Both the position numbers and the translations under genes were made by a program. From Tranzscheliella williamsii (taxonomy: Eukaryota > Basidiomycota > Ustilaginomycetes > Ustilaginales > Ustilaginaceae), in NCBI GenBank assembly GCA_023212725.1, contig JALBYF010000018.1, positions 208,412 to 272,411 of the forward strand: a stretch of DNA of 64,000 nt, in the 5' to 3' direction. Positions 1 to 10,128 of this stretch are shown one piece after another (the stretch's first letter is position 1; each line of letters starts with the position of its first letter). The notes under the pieces are model-generated. The model saw only the letters and a list, made by a program, of their open reading frames with translations. It did no database searches and was not told the DNA's origin.

Positions 1-164
1 ACTACACCGAAGAGGGTGCACACTGCCGTCAATGTGCTTCAGTGTACGTATCGTGTCTGGACTCGGCATCGCGCTTCGACCACACTCGCTTGGTCGCCTA
101 CGTAGCACAGTCGTTAGATCCATGTGGACATCATGGGCGCAAAGCGCAGGTACTGCTTCCCATT
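1..164. other. window edge, no gene seen
   Basis: This stretch lies downstream of the EMC2-like stop codon. It holds only short overlapping open frames without recognisable motifs and may contain the 3' UTR of that gene. Confidence 0.4.
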
Positions 165-1381
165 TCAAGCAGCCAGGACGCAACGGACGACATCGCGGAG
201 CGTCTTTCCCGCTTCGCCGAGTTTTGATGGCGTGTAAATCTTGTCCAGCAACAGCGACGTAGCCAGCGCGTCGATCTTCTTCACCTTGTTGAGGTCGAGG
301 TCCTCTGCCCCTGACCCTTCCGGTGACCGCAGGAGAGAGGTGTTGGCCATGAGCGCCGATGTGGCCTATTGAATTCGAATAAAAGAGGGGAACATTCATC
401 AGTATGCCGTCGCCGAGCGCCACCGAGCCAACGGCGAAGACTTACAACCTTGGTGCCCCAAACGGCTCGTACCCACGGTCCGGTACCTTTCTGCTCTGCG
501 GCTGCTCCCAGGTCGCTCTGGCACAACTCGAGCACGCGCAGATACGCCTTGTATGCCTTGCCGACCTCTCCGGCTGTGTATAGAGTTTCTGCATACTTGA
601 GGTGGAGAAAGCTATTCTGAGGCACCTGGAGCAGCACCTCTTCCAGTGCAAAGGCAGATTGTTGGTATCTATGATGTGTTCCAGACGCAGTGTCTGTCAG
701 CCTGAATCGAAAGCGACGCATGCGCAAGTGTGTGTCAATCTGCACTTACAAGCCTTCTTCGGCATAGATTTCTGCGAGTTCTTGCCAAGCTTCGGGGTCA
801 GCATAGAAGACGTCTAGGTGGACATTCAGCGCCTCTATGGCCTTCGAGGCTCCGCCTCTCGGATGCGAGCTGTCGAGCGACTTGATTGCTGCGATCCTCC
901 TCCTGGACAGGATGATGCTGGTGCTGTCCTGTTCCAGTTCCTCGTCGTAGAGGTCGAGCGCTCTGCTAAACTCGCCCTTTCCTTCGAGGAGCATACCCTG
1001 CAGACAAGTCACACGCTGCGATGTGGGAAAGCGGGACTGTACTCTGGCAATGCAAAGCTCAGCCAGATCCCATCGGGCTAGCTCGATGGCAGCCATGCCT
1101 ACTTGTTCCAGGATGGCCCAAAGCTCTTCATCCGGAAGGGAGCTGAGGCCACCCTGCGTAATGACGGTTTCGCCATACTGCACCACCTCTTGGGGGGCTC
1201 TGATAGGTCGCCTACATGCTCGAAAGGAGTTGGTACAGGAGGAGGGTCAACAAATCATGTAGCCGGCCCGGTAGTAGGAGGGGGTGGAGCCTGCTTACCT
1301 CCTATGTTCAGCTAGCCATTGCGCGGCGGCCTTAGCGTCCGTGCCTGGGTTACCCTGTACTTCGAAGTGTGCAATGGTCAT
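165..1381 (-). CDS. EMC2: ER membrane protein complex subunit 2 (EMC2-like TPR protein)
   Basis: Four exons are read on the minus strand: 1381-1299, 1199-750, 668-446 and 365-165, giving 318 residues. Each junction has GTAAGx..AG and keeps frame; a TACTGAT branch-like site precedes the last acceptor. The product is a TPR solenoid. Family hallmarks I can see are the early helix around EVVQYGETV, tandem TPR helices (ARWDLAELCI, GEFSRALDLYDEEL, QSAFALEEVL, GEVGKAYKAYLRVLEL) and the GPWVRAVWGTK segment just before the C-terminal helices. In this family EMC2 is the cytosolic scaffold of the ER insertase that places tail-anchored and multipass proteins in the membrane. The start is the first ATG, followed by MTIAHFEVQG. 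It is divergent from the next gene, about 290 bp away. Assignment is by family resemblance. Confidence 0.85.
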
Positions 1382-1670
1382 CTTTCTGCTCGCTGCGAAG
1401 TAATGAGCTGTTGTGAAGATGTCTGTAGGGTCAGGAGAGGTTTACTTGGAAGCATGATGTCGAGTTGGTGATCCGAGCGCTCCTCACAGCTCCTTCCTGC
1501 TTTCGCTTCTTCGAGATGTTAAATCTACAGGATGGAGTGCGGATCCGAGAAAATGTGCACTTCGCTGCTACTACTTGCAACTCATAGTTGTCGAGCGGTA
1601 ATTCATTGCACCAGACTGCCTTGCCCACGGCTCTCGACGCTCCATCCATCTCCAACAAGACATATACAAG

Positions 1671-2347
1671 ATGGTGAGTTTGGCTTAAAGCAGTCTTGGA
1701 TAGATGCAGCTGTACTGACCAGCCGTCTTGTGCCAACAGGGAGCCGGACCTCGATATCCCTACCCGAAGGAAGTTTGGTCGCCAGCAGGTAAGCAGTGAA
1801 CTTGCCTCTTGCTCGCAGTGTTGCTGGTCGTACGAGCCTCTTCTGATACACCTGCCTCACACTCCTTAACGGCTGCTCTTTAGGTGGCTGGTGGACGCGG
1901 TAAGTGTTGTGCTAGAATGCACGGTCAGCCGCACACCTATGAGGCGAAAGAGGTCAGTTGCTGACCCGTGCTCCTTCCAATCTGCCCTTACAGTCCCTCC
2001 AACTGGGCCACCAACACCGCTGTATGCGCCGTCGGGATCGCTCTCGCTACTTACGGTGTGTGGACTTACAGCGCCGACCGAGAGGTAAGTTGTTGGCGAG
2101 CCAAGAGACACCGGCCCGGCTACGTTCATCGCTGCTGACTGCCGCGCTCTTTCCTTGCACTGCGAACAGTGGAGACACAACCCACCGACTAAGCCCATCC
2201 CTTCGATGAACGTGAGTATCTTACCAATGGACTATTGGCGTTGCCGCGCGTAAGGTTCGCCTGTATTGACCCAATCGCGCCTTGTTTTCATTATCTCAGT
2301 GGGCAAGACAGTTCAAGGAGGGAGAAATGAAGGTCAAGGAGCCTTGA
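1671..2347 (+). CDS. small single-pass mitochondrial protein, probable complex I accessory subunit
   Basis: Six very small exons (1671-1673, 1740-1788, 1884-1899, 1994-2084, 2170-2211, 2300-2347) encode 82 residues. The first coding exon is the ATG alone, followed at once by GTGAGT; the third is only 16 nt. The protein has a Pro/Tyr-rich start, then SPAGGWWTRPSNW, one hydrophobic segment (about residues 30-46), SADREWR, and IPSMNWARQFKEGE. This pattern of W-rich head, single helix and charged tail resembles small fungal subunits of the complex I membrane arm (NUUM/NEBM type), but I cannot assign the exact subunit. The many introns in so short a gene argue for a real conserved host gene. Confidence 0.7.
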
Positions 2348-2617
2348 GGCTGCGTTCTACACAATCTCGTCTCGCTTTGCGTCTGTAGCATCAATAACAG
2401 CCCCGAGACACGCCTTCTTCCGCGTGACGCTCTGCAGTTCGACTGCGTCAGTCAAGCTAAGCACTTTGGCGGGCACAGAGTCGGATCGATGAGATTCTGG
2501 ACAGACATGGGAATCATGCTGACAGTGCATGTAGAATGTGGAAGGCAGTTGGCTACTTTTGCACGCGGGTATTGTTGTTAACATTGAGGATATCCAGGGG
2601 TGGGCGGAATGAGCAGT

Positions 2618-3448
2618 CTACTTGGTGCCTGCGATCTCCTTGACAGTGTCGACGAAAGCCTCTGGCTGATGCGCGAATCTACCCAGGAAGAGGCCGTCTA
2701 CGCCTTCGGCGATCTTTTGGAAGAGACCCGGGCCGGCACTGCCGCCGTAGAGGATACGCAAGGACGCATCGGTGCGCCGCTTTGAGTCGTTGACGTATTC
2801 CTTGTTGTATCTCCTGCGGATCGCTTTGGTGACCTTGACCACGTATTCGGCCGAGGCGGGTTGCGACTTGCCGATGGCCCAGACGGGTTCGTAGGCAAGG
2901 ACGACCTCTGCATTGCCGCCGATGGCCTCGAGGGCAGGACGGATCTGGCGCCAGCATTCTTCAGTGACCATGTCGATATCGTCGACGGTGACGTTGTCGA
3001 TGTCTTTGGGGCGCGATACCTCCCCGATGCAGATGAGCGGGATCATCTGATGGTTCGAAATCGCGGCTGCCTTGTTGGCAACGTCCTCGTCGGTCTCGCC
3101 AAAGTAGCGCCTGCGCTCAGCGTGACCTATCTCGACAAAGCGGACACCGACCTGCGAAAGCACCTTGGGCGAGACTTCACCGGTAAAGGCACCAAAATCT
3201 TGAGAATGAACATCCTGCGCACCGAGCAGCAAGGCCGACTTGGCCTCGTCGATCTGGCGCTTGGCCGACATGAGCGTGACAAAATCAGGAATAACAAAAA
3301 TGTCGGTCGGCTTGGCTAGCTTCGACTGAGCCTCAGAAAGCAAGGCGATGGACTGGTCGAGATAGTCTTGCGTCTTTTGCAGGTCGAAGTACATTTTGAA
3401 CGACACGCCGACGAGCGGGCGCCGCTGGGAGGAAGCGTCGGTCGCCAT
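2618..3448 (-). CDS. EYI1: triosephosphate-isomerase-family tetrulose-phosphate isomerase (EYI1/LerI-like)
   Basis: This intronless gene gives 276 residues from the only upstream ATG in frame. It is a TIM-barrel isomerase: Lys18 in the VSFKMY strand, His109 in EIGHAERR and Glu187 in AYEPVWAIG match the TIM catalytic residues. It differs from glycolytic TIM where that enzyme is near invariant: SFK replaces NWK, GHAERR replaces GHSERR, the phosphate loop reads YGGSAGPG instead of YGGSVNP, and FLGRFAH replaces VGGASL. As I recall, these changes mark the erythrulose-1-phosphate isomerase branch (bacterial LerI/EryH, Yarrowia EYI1). The enzyme would interconvert phosphorylated tetruloses after erythritol oxidation and phosphorylation. 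The divergent neighbour is an RpiB-family protein, the usual partner in that pathway. A second glycolytic TIM elsewhere is expected. Confidence 0.78.
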   Translation of the reverse strand: MATDASSQRRPLVGVSFKMYFDLQKTQDYLDQSIALLSEAQSKLAKPTDIFVIPDFVTLMSAKRQIDEAKSALLLGAQDVHSQDFGAFTGEVSPKVLSQVGVRFVEIGHAERRRYFGETDEDVANKAAAISNHQMIPLICIGEVSRPKDIDNVTVDDIDMVTEECWRQIRPALEAIGGNAEVVLAYEPVWAIGKSQPASAEYVVKVTKAIRRRYNKEYVNDSKRRTDASLRILYGGSAGPGLFQKIAEGVDGLFLGRFAHQPEAFVDTVKEIAGTK

Positions 3449-4131
3449 AATTGCATCCGGTAAATGGCAGCTGTGCAGTTGAGGGGCGGCGGAGATGGGT
3501 AAGGTTGATGACAGAAATGATGCCGCGTCTGTGCCTGCTAATATGGACAAGAGAGCCGCCAAGTCGGAAGGACAATCTCGCCGTCCGCTCCCCCACAGTG
3601 TTGTTCAGTGAGTGTAAATGTGAACATGCGATGGCGATGTAACAGTGTACTGTATGTGAACGGTAACTAGATGTGACTGAACAGGAAGGATTTCCACGTC
3701 GAAACGCTTAGAAGCTTGGTCGGATTTATTACTGTAGCAAGTCGCCGTTAGGCCATCATGCGGCGTATCACGCCAGTTCGCCGAAGGTAATTAATCGTGG
3801 GTTTGCGGAGGTGATATTCAAACCTGGGGGTTCATGATTCAATTTGCATATCCTGCTCTAGCTTGGTTTCAATCGACTTCAGCAGGCACAGATTCCAAGT
3901 GCCACGGTCACAGTCATAGTGCGCAGCTAAGCAGCTTCTCCGCCACCCGGTCGCTGATTCTGGAAATGTCAAACTGTGACTGCGCTCGGATCAAGTCTGT
4001 GGCGACGCACTGCAACCATATATACATCCGTCCACACTAGCACCTTCGCTTTGCCTTCCATCATCCTGGCTCACCACTAACACCGTCACGCTCCCACTGT
4101 TTCTTCGTGTTCACATCTAACTTTGGCAAAA
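3449..4131. promoter_or_regulatory. shared divergent promoter of the two isomerase genes
   Basis: These 683 bp separate two divergent start codons and hold no convincing gene. A TATATA box lies at 4019-4024, about 108 nt before the right-hand ATG, followed by a pyrimidine-rich leader. A common upstream region would allow co-regulation of both isomerases, which is inference. Confidence 0.55.
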
Positions 4132-4608
4132 ATGTCTTCACAAAAGCTCAGGATCGCTTTCGGCTGCGACGAGGCAGGCGTGGACTACAAAAATGCCTTG
4201 TTGAAGGATTTCCAGAACGATCCCCGCGTCGAATCGGTGGTCGATGTCGGTGTTGTCTCCAATTCTGATAAGACGGCCTATCCTCATGTTGCCGTCAACG
4301 CAGCTCGGAAGGTCGCCAGCGGTGAAGTGGACCGCGCTCTCCTCATCTGTGGTACCGGTCTTGGTGTTGCTATCGCGGCAAACAAGGTGAACGGCATTCG
4401 AGCTGTCACTGCGCACGACTCTTACTCGGTCGAGCGTGCCATCCTCTCCAACGACGCACAGGTCCTCTGCATGGGTCAGCGAGTCATCGGCCTCGAGCTC
4501 GCCAGGAAGCTCGCCAAGGACTGGCTCGGATACAAGTTCGACCCCAGCTCCGCATCTGCAGAGAAAGTTCAGGCCATCTGCTCCTACGAGGGTGCTGACA
4601 AGAACTAG
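4132..4608 (+). CDS. EYI2: RpiB/LacAB-family isomerase, probable erythrulose-4-phosphate isomerase (EYI2-like)
   Basis: This intronless gene encodes 158 residues; ATG 4132 has A at -3. Family motifs are the N-terminal [13 protein letters not shown] phosphate-binding strand, Cys73 in [15 protein letters not shown] (the catalytic cysteine position of RpiB), [11 protein letters not shown] with His95, and the [10 protein letters not shown] strand. RpiB enzymes isomerise aldose and ketose phosphates through a 1,2-enediol. Fungal members are uncommon; the Yarrowia homologue EYI2 and bacterial EryI act on erythrulose 4-phosphate. Pairing with a TIM-family isomerase across one promoter supports that job over ribose-5-phosphate isomerisation. 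Substrate remains inferred. Confidence 0.82.
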   Translation: MSSQKLRIAFGCDEAGVDYKNALLKDFQNDPRVESVVDVGVVSNSDKTAYPHVAVNAARKVASGEVDRALLICGTGLGVAIAANKVNGIRAVTAHDSYSVERAILSNDAQVLCMGQRVIGLELARKLAKDWLGYKFDPSSASAEKVQAICSYEGADKN

Positions 4609-5094
4609 CCCAGCCAGTCGTCCTCCACTCTGTTTGAAGCACTGTCGATCCTGTTCTCATCGTTCTCTATACATCTGCTCGAGCGGTTGCACGCACAGCC
4701 GATCCTGACATCCTGCGCGGTCCTTCGCTTCACCGCTAAACTCACACCCTTAACACATTGCTTGTAGCCTTTAACCCTTAGACTTCCTATCAGACCGTTT
4801 CCTGTGCCAGCAAAAATGCAAGTGACGCTTGTGCGGTGGCTAGGCTACGCTTCTAAAACATCACGACAGGAATGGATGGGTGACGATAATCTAACACCGC
4901 TGGGCATCACGTGAGGGCCCCGCTCACACTCCCACTCCACAAAGCATGCAAAAGTCGAGAATGTGAATTTTGGTTCGCCGTTGGGCGGGAATTTTTTAGG
5001 TTGAATGAGAAGACGTGTATGTCAAGGCCATCTTCACCCAAGCTACAACCACCTGGCATCACCGTCCTGCGCAGCGGTTCCTCCCTTCTCAGAC
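4609..5094. other. intergenic, no gene seen
   Basis: About 490 bp lie between the RpiB-like gene and the next start. Short open frames overlap here but none carries a recognisable motif. It probably contains the 3' UTR of one gene and the promoter of the next. Confidence 0.4.
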
Positions 5095-8000
5095 ATGCCT
5101 CGATCTGGCTTCGACCCACAGCGCCATCAGCGCAAGGCGCATAGGCATAACCCGCTCGGAGCTGGCACCTCCCGCTCCAAGAGTGCTACTTCTTCCACGT
5201 CGCTATCCAAATCCGCCTCGTTGCATGCCTCACAGCAAAAGCCAGAAACAGCCACGGCTTCCACTCCCAGCGATGATATCGTACCTCTTCTTGCCAACCT
5301 GCCAGCTCCCTCTGCTCCCGCTGGAGACGCCATTAACCTTGCCGATAAAGTATGGTCGCTTGCCTCCGTCTCCATGCTGCTGACCGTCAGCTCCACCCAG
5401 TCTGCGGTAGAAGTCAAGCAGAACCGGAAGACCCTTCTCGCTCATGACCTTGTCGGTAGGCTCGTCCTCGCTCTGCAAACGCACGCCGAGATCGATGTCA
5501 GGAGAGAAGCAAGCGGCGCTCTCCGTAACCTCTGCGTTGATGCTGGTATTGACGTCCGCAACGAGGTCGTCAACAAAGGAGGCGTTGACGCTTGCCTTTC
5601 TGCCATGAGGTGGGCCTCCAACGCCCTCGGATTCGACAGCGTTTCGTCCCCGACTGACCCTTCGGTGTCTTTCGTGGACCAGACACCCACAGCTGAGCAG
5701 GATCTCGATGCCAAGCGCGCTCTTCTGGCTAAGCCACTCGACAAGATGAACAAGAAGGAGAAGCGCAACGCCACCAAACTCGCCACGCTTCTCGACAGGA
5801 CACTGGAAGAAATCGTAGGCACTCCTCTCTCTGCAGAAGATGAGCGCAAGCTTTCTCACTCTACTTTCGACTCCGCTACCGGAGCTTCAGGGTCGCAAGC
5901 GATGTCCAATGGCGCTCCAAGAGTGGAACCCTTCCTCTCGTTGGATTCTAACACACGCAAAGGTCTGCTTGAGATGTCAGAAAACCTGGCGACCGTAGTC
6001 TGGTGCCTATGTGAGTCCGGTGACAAAGCTTTTGCAAAACTGGTCAGCTGGAAGTGGCTGGACGCAGACATGGTAGGCCTCCCAGCGGCCCAGAACGAGG
6101 TGCACGGCGAAGCGCTTGCTTCATGGCTGTGTTCTTCCGTTTCGCTTGGCTCGAGAGCAGCGGCCGTACTCTCTACGGTAGCTGCAAATCGGTCACGACC
6201 AACGCCTTCGTCATCCGCCCACGACACCATTGCCGTGCTCTCCAACGACGAGCTTTCACTTCTCCTCGACCTCGCTCTCGCGTCCGGTAACGCGCTGTGT
6301 GGTCTTACCGACGGCGGCGAGACAAATTTCGTAGACGGTTTCCTGTCTCGTCGCAGCCCAAAACCGGCCAAGAAGGGAGGCAAGCCAGATGCTTCTGTCG
6401 CACCAACGCCCCTCGCACACTCACTGGAACAGCAGCCTCCAGGTGCAACACAACGCTTGAAGAACCTACAGCATGCGGTAGCCCTGCTGCAGGCTTGCGT
6501 CGAGACCGACCAAACTAGCATTGACAAAGTGAAGCGTTTCGTCCTCTCGCAAACCACAATGCTGGGGGTCCTTTGCTCTGGTGTTCTGCGAAACGTAGCT
6601 GCTGCGGTTGACGCCCGCATTGCGCGCTCAGGGCCCGGCAAATCGCGCAAGGCTAAGGACGTTGTTACGTCCTCGCACGTCTTCCTTGCCTCTCCTCTCA
6701 AGAAGGACGAAGGCATTTCGCTGAAGAAGTACGAAGAAACCGTCGTCCTGCCTACGTTGACGCGGCTGCTCTCTTCCGTCCAGATCTCCAAGCTCGCCCA
6801 TGAGCTTGCTGGCCAGGGCGACGTCGCGGAAGCTGCCTCGCTCGAGCTGGCCAAGGATGATGACGAGGCTACGCTGCGTGCCAAGATGCAGACCAAGGCG
6901 GAGGAGAAGGCGCAGACACTTATGCTTGCGCTCGAAATCCTAGCCGAGATGGCTGCCAGTCTGGACAGTCGCAAGGGCGATTTGCAGGACGGCGACGAGT
7001 GGCTCGAGGATCTGGACGCCGAAGGTGCTGCGGTGGAAGACGACGCCGATATAGACATGGAGACCTTCTCAGAGGAGGGCGACGACACCAAGGCGGAAGA
7101 TCTCGCAGGCGGGGACGAGGACGATGCAGAGATGGGCGAGACACAGGATACGTTTGCGGAGGCGGTTAAGCGGAACGGCAGCGTGCCGTTTGAGGGCTAT
7201 GCCCCTACGCTCTCGCAAGTGCTGCTCGGAGCGGGACAGGCAGAATCCGATTCGCTTGCCTTGTGCCTTCTGACGCTATCTCGGCCATTTGAAGCCAGTT
7301 TCCCGTCGCTTTCCGGTGGCGCGGCGGGGTCAGGCATCCCGGCCGCGGCGCTTCTGCGGGGTCTCCACTCGCGCTCGCTGTCGGTGCTCAATAATGTCCT
7401 GCTACGCCTTTCGTCCTTTGCGCCTCCGCCGCCGTCGCAGCCCGCGACCGAGCCGAAGGAGCAGCGCAAAATTGCAGCGTTTCGCAGCTGGGCGTCCGGC
7501 CCAGCGCGCCGGCCTCTGGCGGTGCTCTTCCAGTCGCTGTTTGAGATCGCCAAGGGATGCGCCAGCGTTCCGGCTGTGACGGCGGGGACGGATGCGGTTC
7601 AGGACGGTGCCGGGTCTGGGTCGGCGGGTGCGCTGCCCTCGGCGGGACACGCAGGCGCGCTCAGCGGGGGCACCGAGGCGGCGGATGGGATGCAGATGGT
7701 CGAGACGTGCATCGGCACCATGTGGTCCATTTCGCGCTGTGTCGAGGGGGATGTGGCGGTGGCGTGGCGCGAGACGGGTGCGGTCTCGGTGACGGAGCCC
7801 GGGGCGGTCGAGGGCGAGGTGGTCCAGGCGCTCATGGCCGGATACACGTCCGCGACCGCCGACGGGATGCGCGTCAAGTGCCTCGGCCTGCTCGCCGTAC
7901 TGGGGCGCTGCCCCACCGTCCACCTAGACCTGAGCCGCACCGTCGGCGCCTTCCTGCTCGAGCGCCTCGAAGCCATCCCCGAGGGCTCCGCCGCCGCTGC

Positions 8001-8262
8001 CGCCCGCGGCCCAACCTCGCCCGAGTCCATGGTCGCCGCCATCAACGGCCTGATCGACATGTACGCCGACGAAACCAGCGCACACGACCCCCCCTTCCGC
8101 ACCCACCACTTCCTCCCCCGCCTCCGCCTCACCCTCTTCCGCTCCAAGCTCCTCGCCCGCCAGATCGACAAGCGCAAACACACCTCCCTCCGCGCCGCCG
8201 CCGAAGAGGCCATCGACAACCTCCAGAGCTTCATCCAGTACCGCCAGAGCCTCTCACTCTAG
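5095..8262 (+). CDS. SYO1: HEAT/ARM-repeat protein, Syo1-like ribosomal-protein import adaptor
   Basis: A single exon of 1055 residues; ATG 5095 begins MPRSGFDPQRHQRKAHRHNP, a basic N-terminus like the nuclear-import signal of Syo1. Helical repeats start near residue 75 (LADKVWSLASVSMLL; ASGALRNLCVDAG is a typical armadillo helix). An extended acidic loop lies at about residues 630-690 (DLDAEGAAVEDDADIDMET and on), followed by more helical repeats to the C-terminus. In yeast Syo1 (symportin) escorts Rpl5 and Rpl11 together into the nucleus and uses such an acidic loop. The yeast protein is about 620 residues, so this one has longer loops. The GC-rich 3' third has runs of strongly G/C-ending codons. 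Other HEAT proteins are possible. Confidence 0.7.
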   Translation: MPRSGFDPQRHQRKAHRHNPLGAGTSRSKSATSSTSLSKSASLHASQQKPETATASTPSDDIVPLLANLPAPSAPAGDAINLADKVWSLASVSMLLTVSSTQSAVEVKQNRKTLLAHDLVGRLVLALQTHAEIDVRREASGALRNLCVDAGIDVRNEVVNKGGVDACLSAMRWASNALGFDSVSSPTDPSVSFVDQTPTAEQDLDAKRALLAKPLDKMNKKEKRNATKLATLLDRTLEEIVGTPLSAEDERKLSHSTFDSATGASGSQAMSNGAPRVEPFLSLDSNTRKGLLEMSENLATVVWCLCESGDKAFAKLVSWKWLDADMVGLPAAQNEVHGEALASWLCSSVSLGSRAAAVLSTVAANRSRPTPSSSAHDTIAVLSNDELSLLLDLALASGNALCGLTDGGETNFVDGFLSRRSPKPAKKGGKPDASVAPTPLAHSLEQQPPGATQRLKNLQHAVALLQACVETDQTSIDKVKRFVLSQTTMLGVLCSGVLRNVAAAVDARIARSGPGKSRKAKDVVTSSHVFLASPLKKDEGISLKKYEETVVLPTLTRLLSSVQISKLAHELAGQGDVAEAASLELAKDDDEATLRAKMQTKAEEKAQTLMLALEILAEMAASLDSRKGDLQDGDEWLEDLDAEGAAVEDDADIDMETFSEEGDDTKAEDLAGGDEDDAEMGETQDTFAEAVKRNGSVPFEGYAPTLSQVLLGAGQAESDSLALCLLTLSRPFEASFPSLSGGAAGSGIPAAALLRGLHSRSLSVLNNVLLRLSSFAPPPPSQPATEPKEQRKIAAFRSWASGPARRPLAVLFQSLFEIAKGCASVPAVTAGTDAVQDGAGSGSAGALPSAGHAGALSGGTEAADGMQMVETCIGTMWSISRCVEGDVAVAWRETGAVSVTEPGAVEGEVVQALMAGYTSATADGMRVKCLGLLAVLGRCPTVHLDLSRTVGAFLLERLEAIPEGSAAAAARGPTSPESMVAAINGLIDMYADETSAHDPPFRTHHFLPRLRLTLFRSKLLARQIDKRKHTSLRAAAEEAIDNLQSFIQYRQSLSL

Positions 8263-8459
8263 CCCCCATATCGCCTCACCCTGTCTCCATATCGCACGCC
8301 CTTCCCCGCAATAGATTCTCCAACTCTTGCCGCCTTCTTAGCCTTCCTATTCGATTCACATGCATATCCATACGCGGCATTGTACTAGCATCCCTGAAAG
8401 ACAGTCATCGGTTAGAAACAGCCATTGATAAACGTAACAGGGAAGCCGGCCTTTAACGC

Positions 8460-8561
8460 GCATTGATAGTGTAGGGGTATCATGAGTCGTTGCCACTCAT
8501 CGTCTTTCCGAGACGTGACTACAGATTCGACTCGACCGGGGTTCGAGTCCCCGTCAATGCA
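8460..8561 (+). tRNA. tRNA-Gly: tRNA-Gly(GCC) with intron
   Basis: The acceptor stem is GCATTGA/TCAATGC with discriminator A. The T-arm is CGGGG-TTCGAGT-CCCCG. The anticodon stem GAGTCG/CGACTC closes around loop TTGCCA..T, placing anticodon GCC at 8492-8494. A 31-nt intron (8496-8526) follows the base 3' of the anticodon, the canonical position. Confidence 0.93.
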
Positions 8562-8568
8562 AGCTCTC

Positions 8569-8576
8569 TTTTTTTT
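8569..8576 (+). terminator. Pol III oligo-T terminator
   Basis: A run of eight T starts 8 nt after the tRNA-Gly 3' end, as expected for RNA polymerase III termination. Confidence 0.85.
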
Positions 8577-8675
8577 GGGCAAGCAAGGCGTTAAGGATGG
8601 CGCGGTCTGTAGAAAGCGGGGAAGGGATGAACGAAAATGAGGGGGATGGGTGACGCGGCAGGTGCGATAGTACGT

Positions 8676-9555
8676 CTACACGGCGGTGTATCCATCGTTA
8701 CCGTTGCCGCGTGCGGCTGCCTTCTCTGCCTGCGTGTGGGGCCGGGGCGGAGTCAGTCTTGCGTTGGGGCGGCTGAGGCGGCGAGCAGGGACTTACCTTG
8801 ACACCCGACACGAGGAGGCCGACGCAGGCGAGTGCAGCCAGCGATACGCTAGACAGCGACGCGCGCCAGGCCGCATCCACCACGTGGTCGGCGGGCTTCG
8901 TCATCCAGACGCCGACCAGCGTTACAGCGTTGAGCAGCACTGTAACCCCGACCATTACGGATGTTAGCACGCGTCGGTGGCGACAAAAGCGGGAGCGGTG
9001 CGGGACGGGAGCACGGCAGGATACGTACCGGACAAAGCTGCGGTGGCCACGACGACGCGGTAGCCCTTCAGCATCCGCTCCCGCCCGCGCAGCACGAGAA
9101 CCAGGCCGGTGCAGACCAGAGAGGCCACCAAAAACACCAGCCCGACCTGGAACGCATACGAGATCGAGCGCCACGCGACGCAAAAGCTAGAACGTGACCG
9201 CGAACAGCACGAAAGCAGAAAGCAGAGAGCAGATTAGATACGGAGCCGGTCTGGTCTGGCCAAGGGGCCGCGGCGCAAGGAGGCAGTCTCACCTTGGATC
9301 GTTACTGCAGAGCTGCGGGCCGGGGAAAGGCTCGCATGTCCAATGCAGCTTGACGCGGCGCAAGCGCTGCGCCACTGGCGCGGTGCTAGGCGGTGGTAGA
9401 GTGGCAAAGCACCGTCGCGCAAGCGCCCAGCGCTCGGGCTGGCCCGGGTGCCGCGCTGTGCTCGACGTCCATCGCGCGTTGACCAGGCTCGACGCCTGGC
9501 CTATACTTGCTACCGCCAGCACGCACAGAGCAGCCGTGTACTGCCAAACCTTCAT
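8676..9555 (-). CDS. four-helix membrane protein of unknown function
   Basis: Four exons (9555-9293, 9186-9029, 8939-8797, 8729-8676) join in frame with clean donors and acceptors to give 205 residues. The N-terminal helix (MKVWQYTAALCVLAVASIGQ) acts as signal or first membrane segment. A roughly 65-residue luminal stretch with a few cysteines follows, then hydrophobic segments around VGLVFLVASLVCTGLVLVL, TAALSGVLLNAVTLVGVW and SLAALACVGLLVSGV, and a short polar tail ending in YTAV. The topology resembles small tetraspan proteins of the fungal plasma membrane, but I recognise no family. The GC-rich exons and regular introns support it being real. Confidence 0.72.
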
Positions 9556-10128
9556 CGTGGCGTCGTCAGACAAGAGCTGCCGATGGCGCGTATGGTGGAA
9601 CCGGACGACCTAGCACAAGGGGCCGATGGTTCGAATAAGGAGACGCCAATACCAGCGGACCCGCTCTTCGCCAAGCGGGGCAGACGTATCACTCAGCAAG
9701 AGCGATTCATGCGCACGCATGACCATGGCCTCATTTAGCAGCAAGCGTTTTTTCCGATCTACCACGAGACCACCTCAATACTCGTGGCCACCGAAGGCGG
9801 TATGCCGATTCGTTCACCACAGCCACAGTCTTTTGGCTAACGAAGCGCCACGCCAAAGACAGCAGCGCGCAACTACCGTAGGGTCTGCTTAAAAGTGTCG
9901 TAAGTGGCGTTGAAACGGCAAGCTGGACCCTGAAGCACTCTTAACGAGCACAACCTAACAGTTGGTTCGCTGTAGCCTGCCTGTTCTCACATGACGATGA
10001 CTTCTGAGAGCTTCATCCGATCTACATGGCTCCTCTGCGACTCACGAGACTGTCCGGCTGCACAGTCTGGGGCCCCTCGGATGTGGTTTGAGACTCTATA
10101 GGCAGGTCACCGCTGCTATCAGTTGCAT
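9556..10128. other. intergenic, no gene seen
   Basis: This 573-bp gap lies between the 5' end of the membrane-protein gene and the 3' end of HUB1, both on the minus strand. It probably carries the promoter of the former. No motif or RNA gene was recognised. Confidence 0.4.

Noticed and set aside
2618..3448. Calling this gene glycolytic TPI1
   Set aside because: The usual NWK, YGGSVNP and VGGASL motifs are replaced by SFK, YGGSAGP and FLGRFAH, and the neighbour is RpiB-like.
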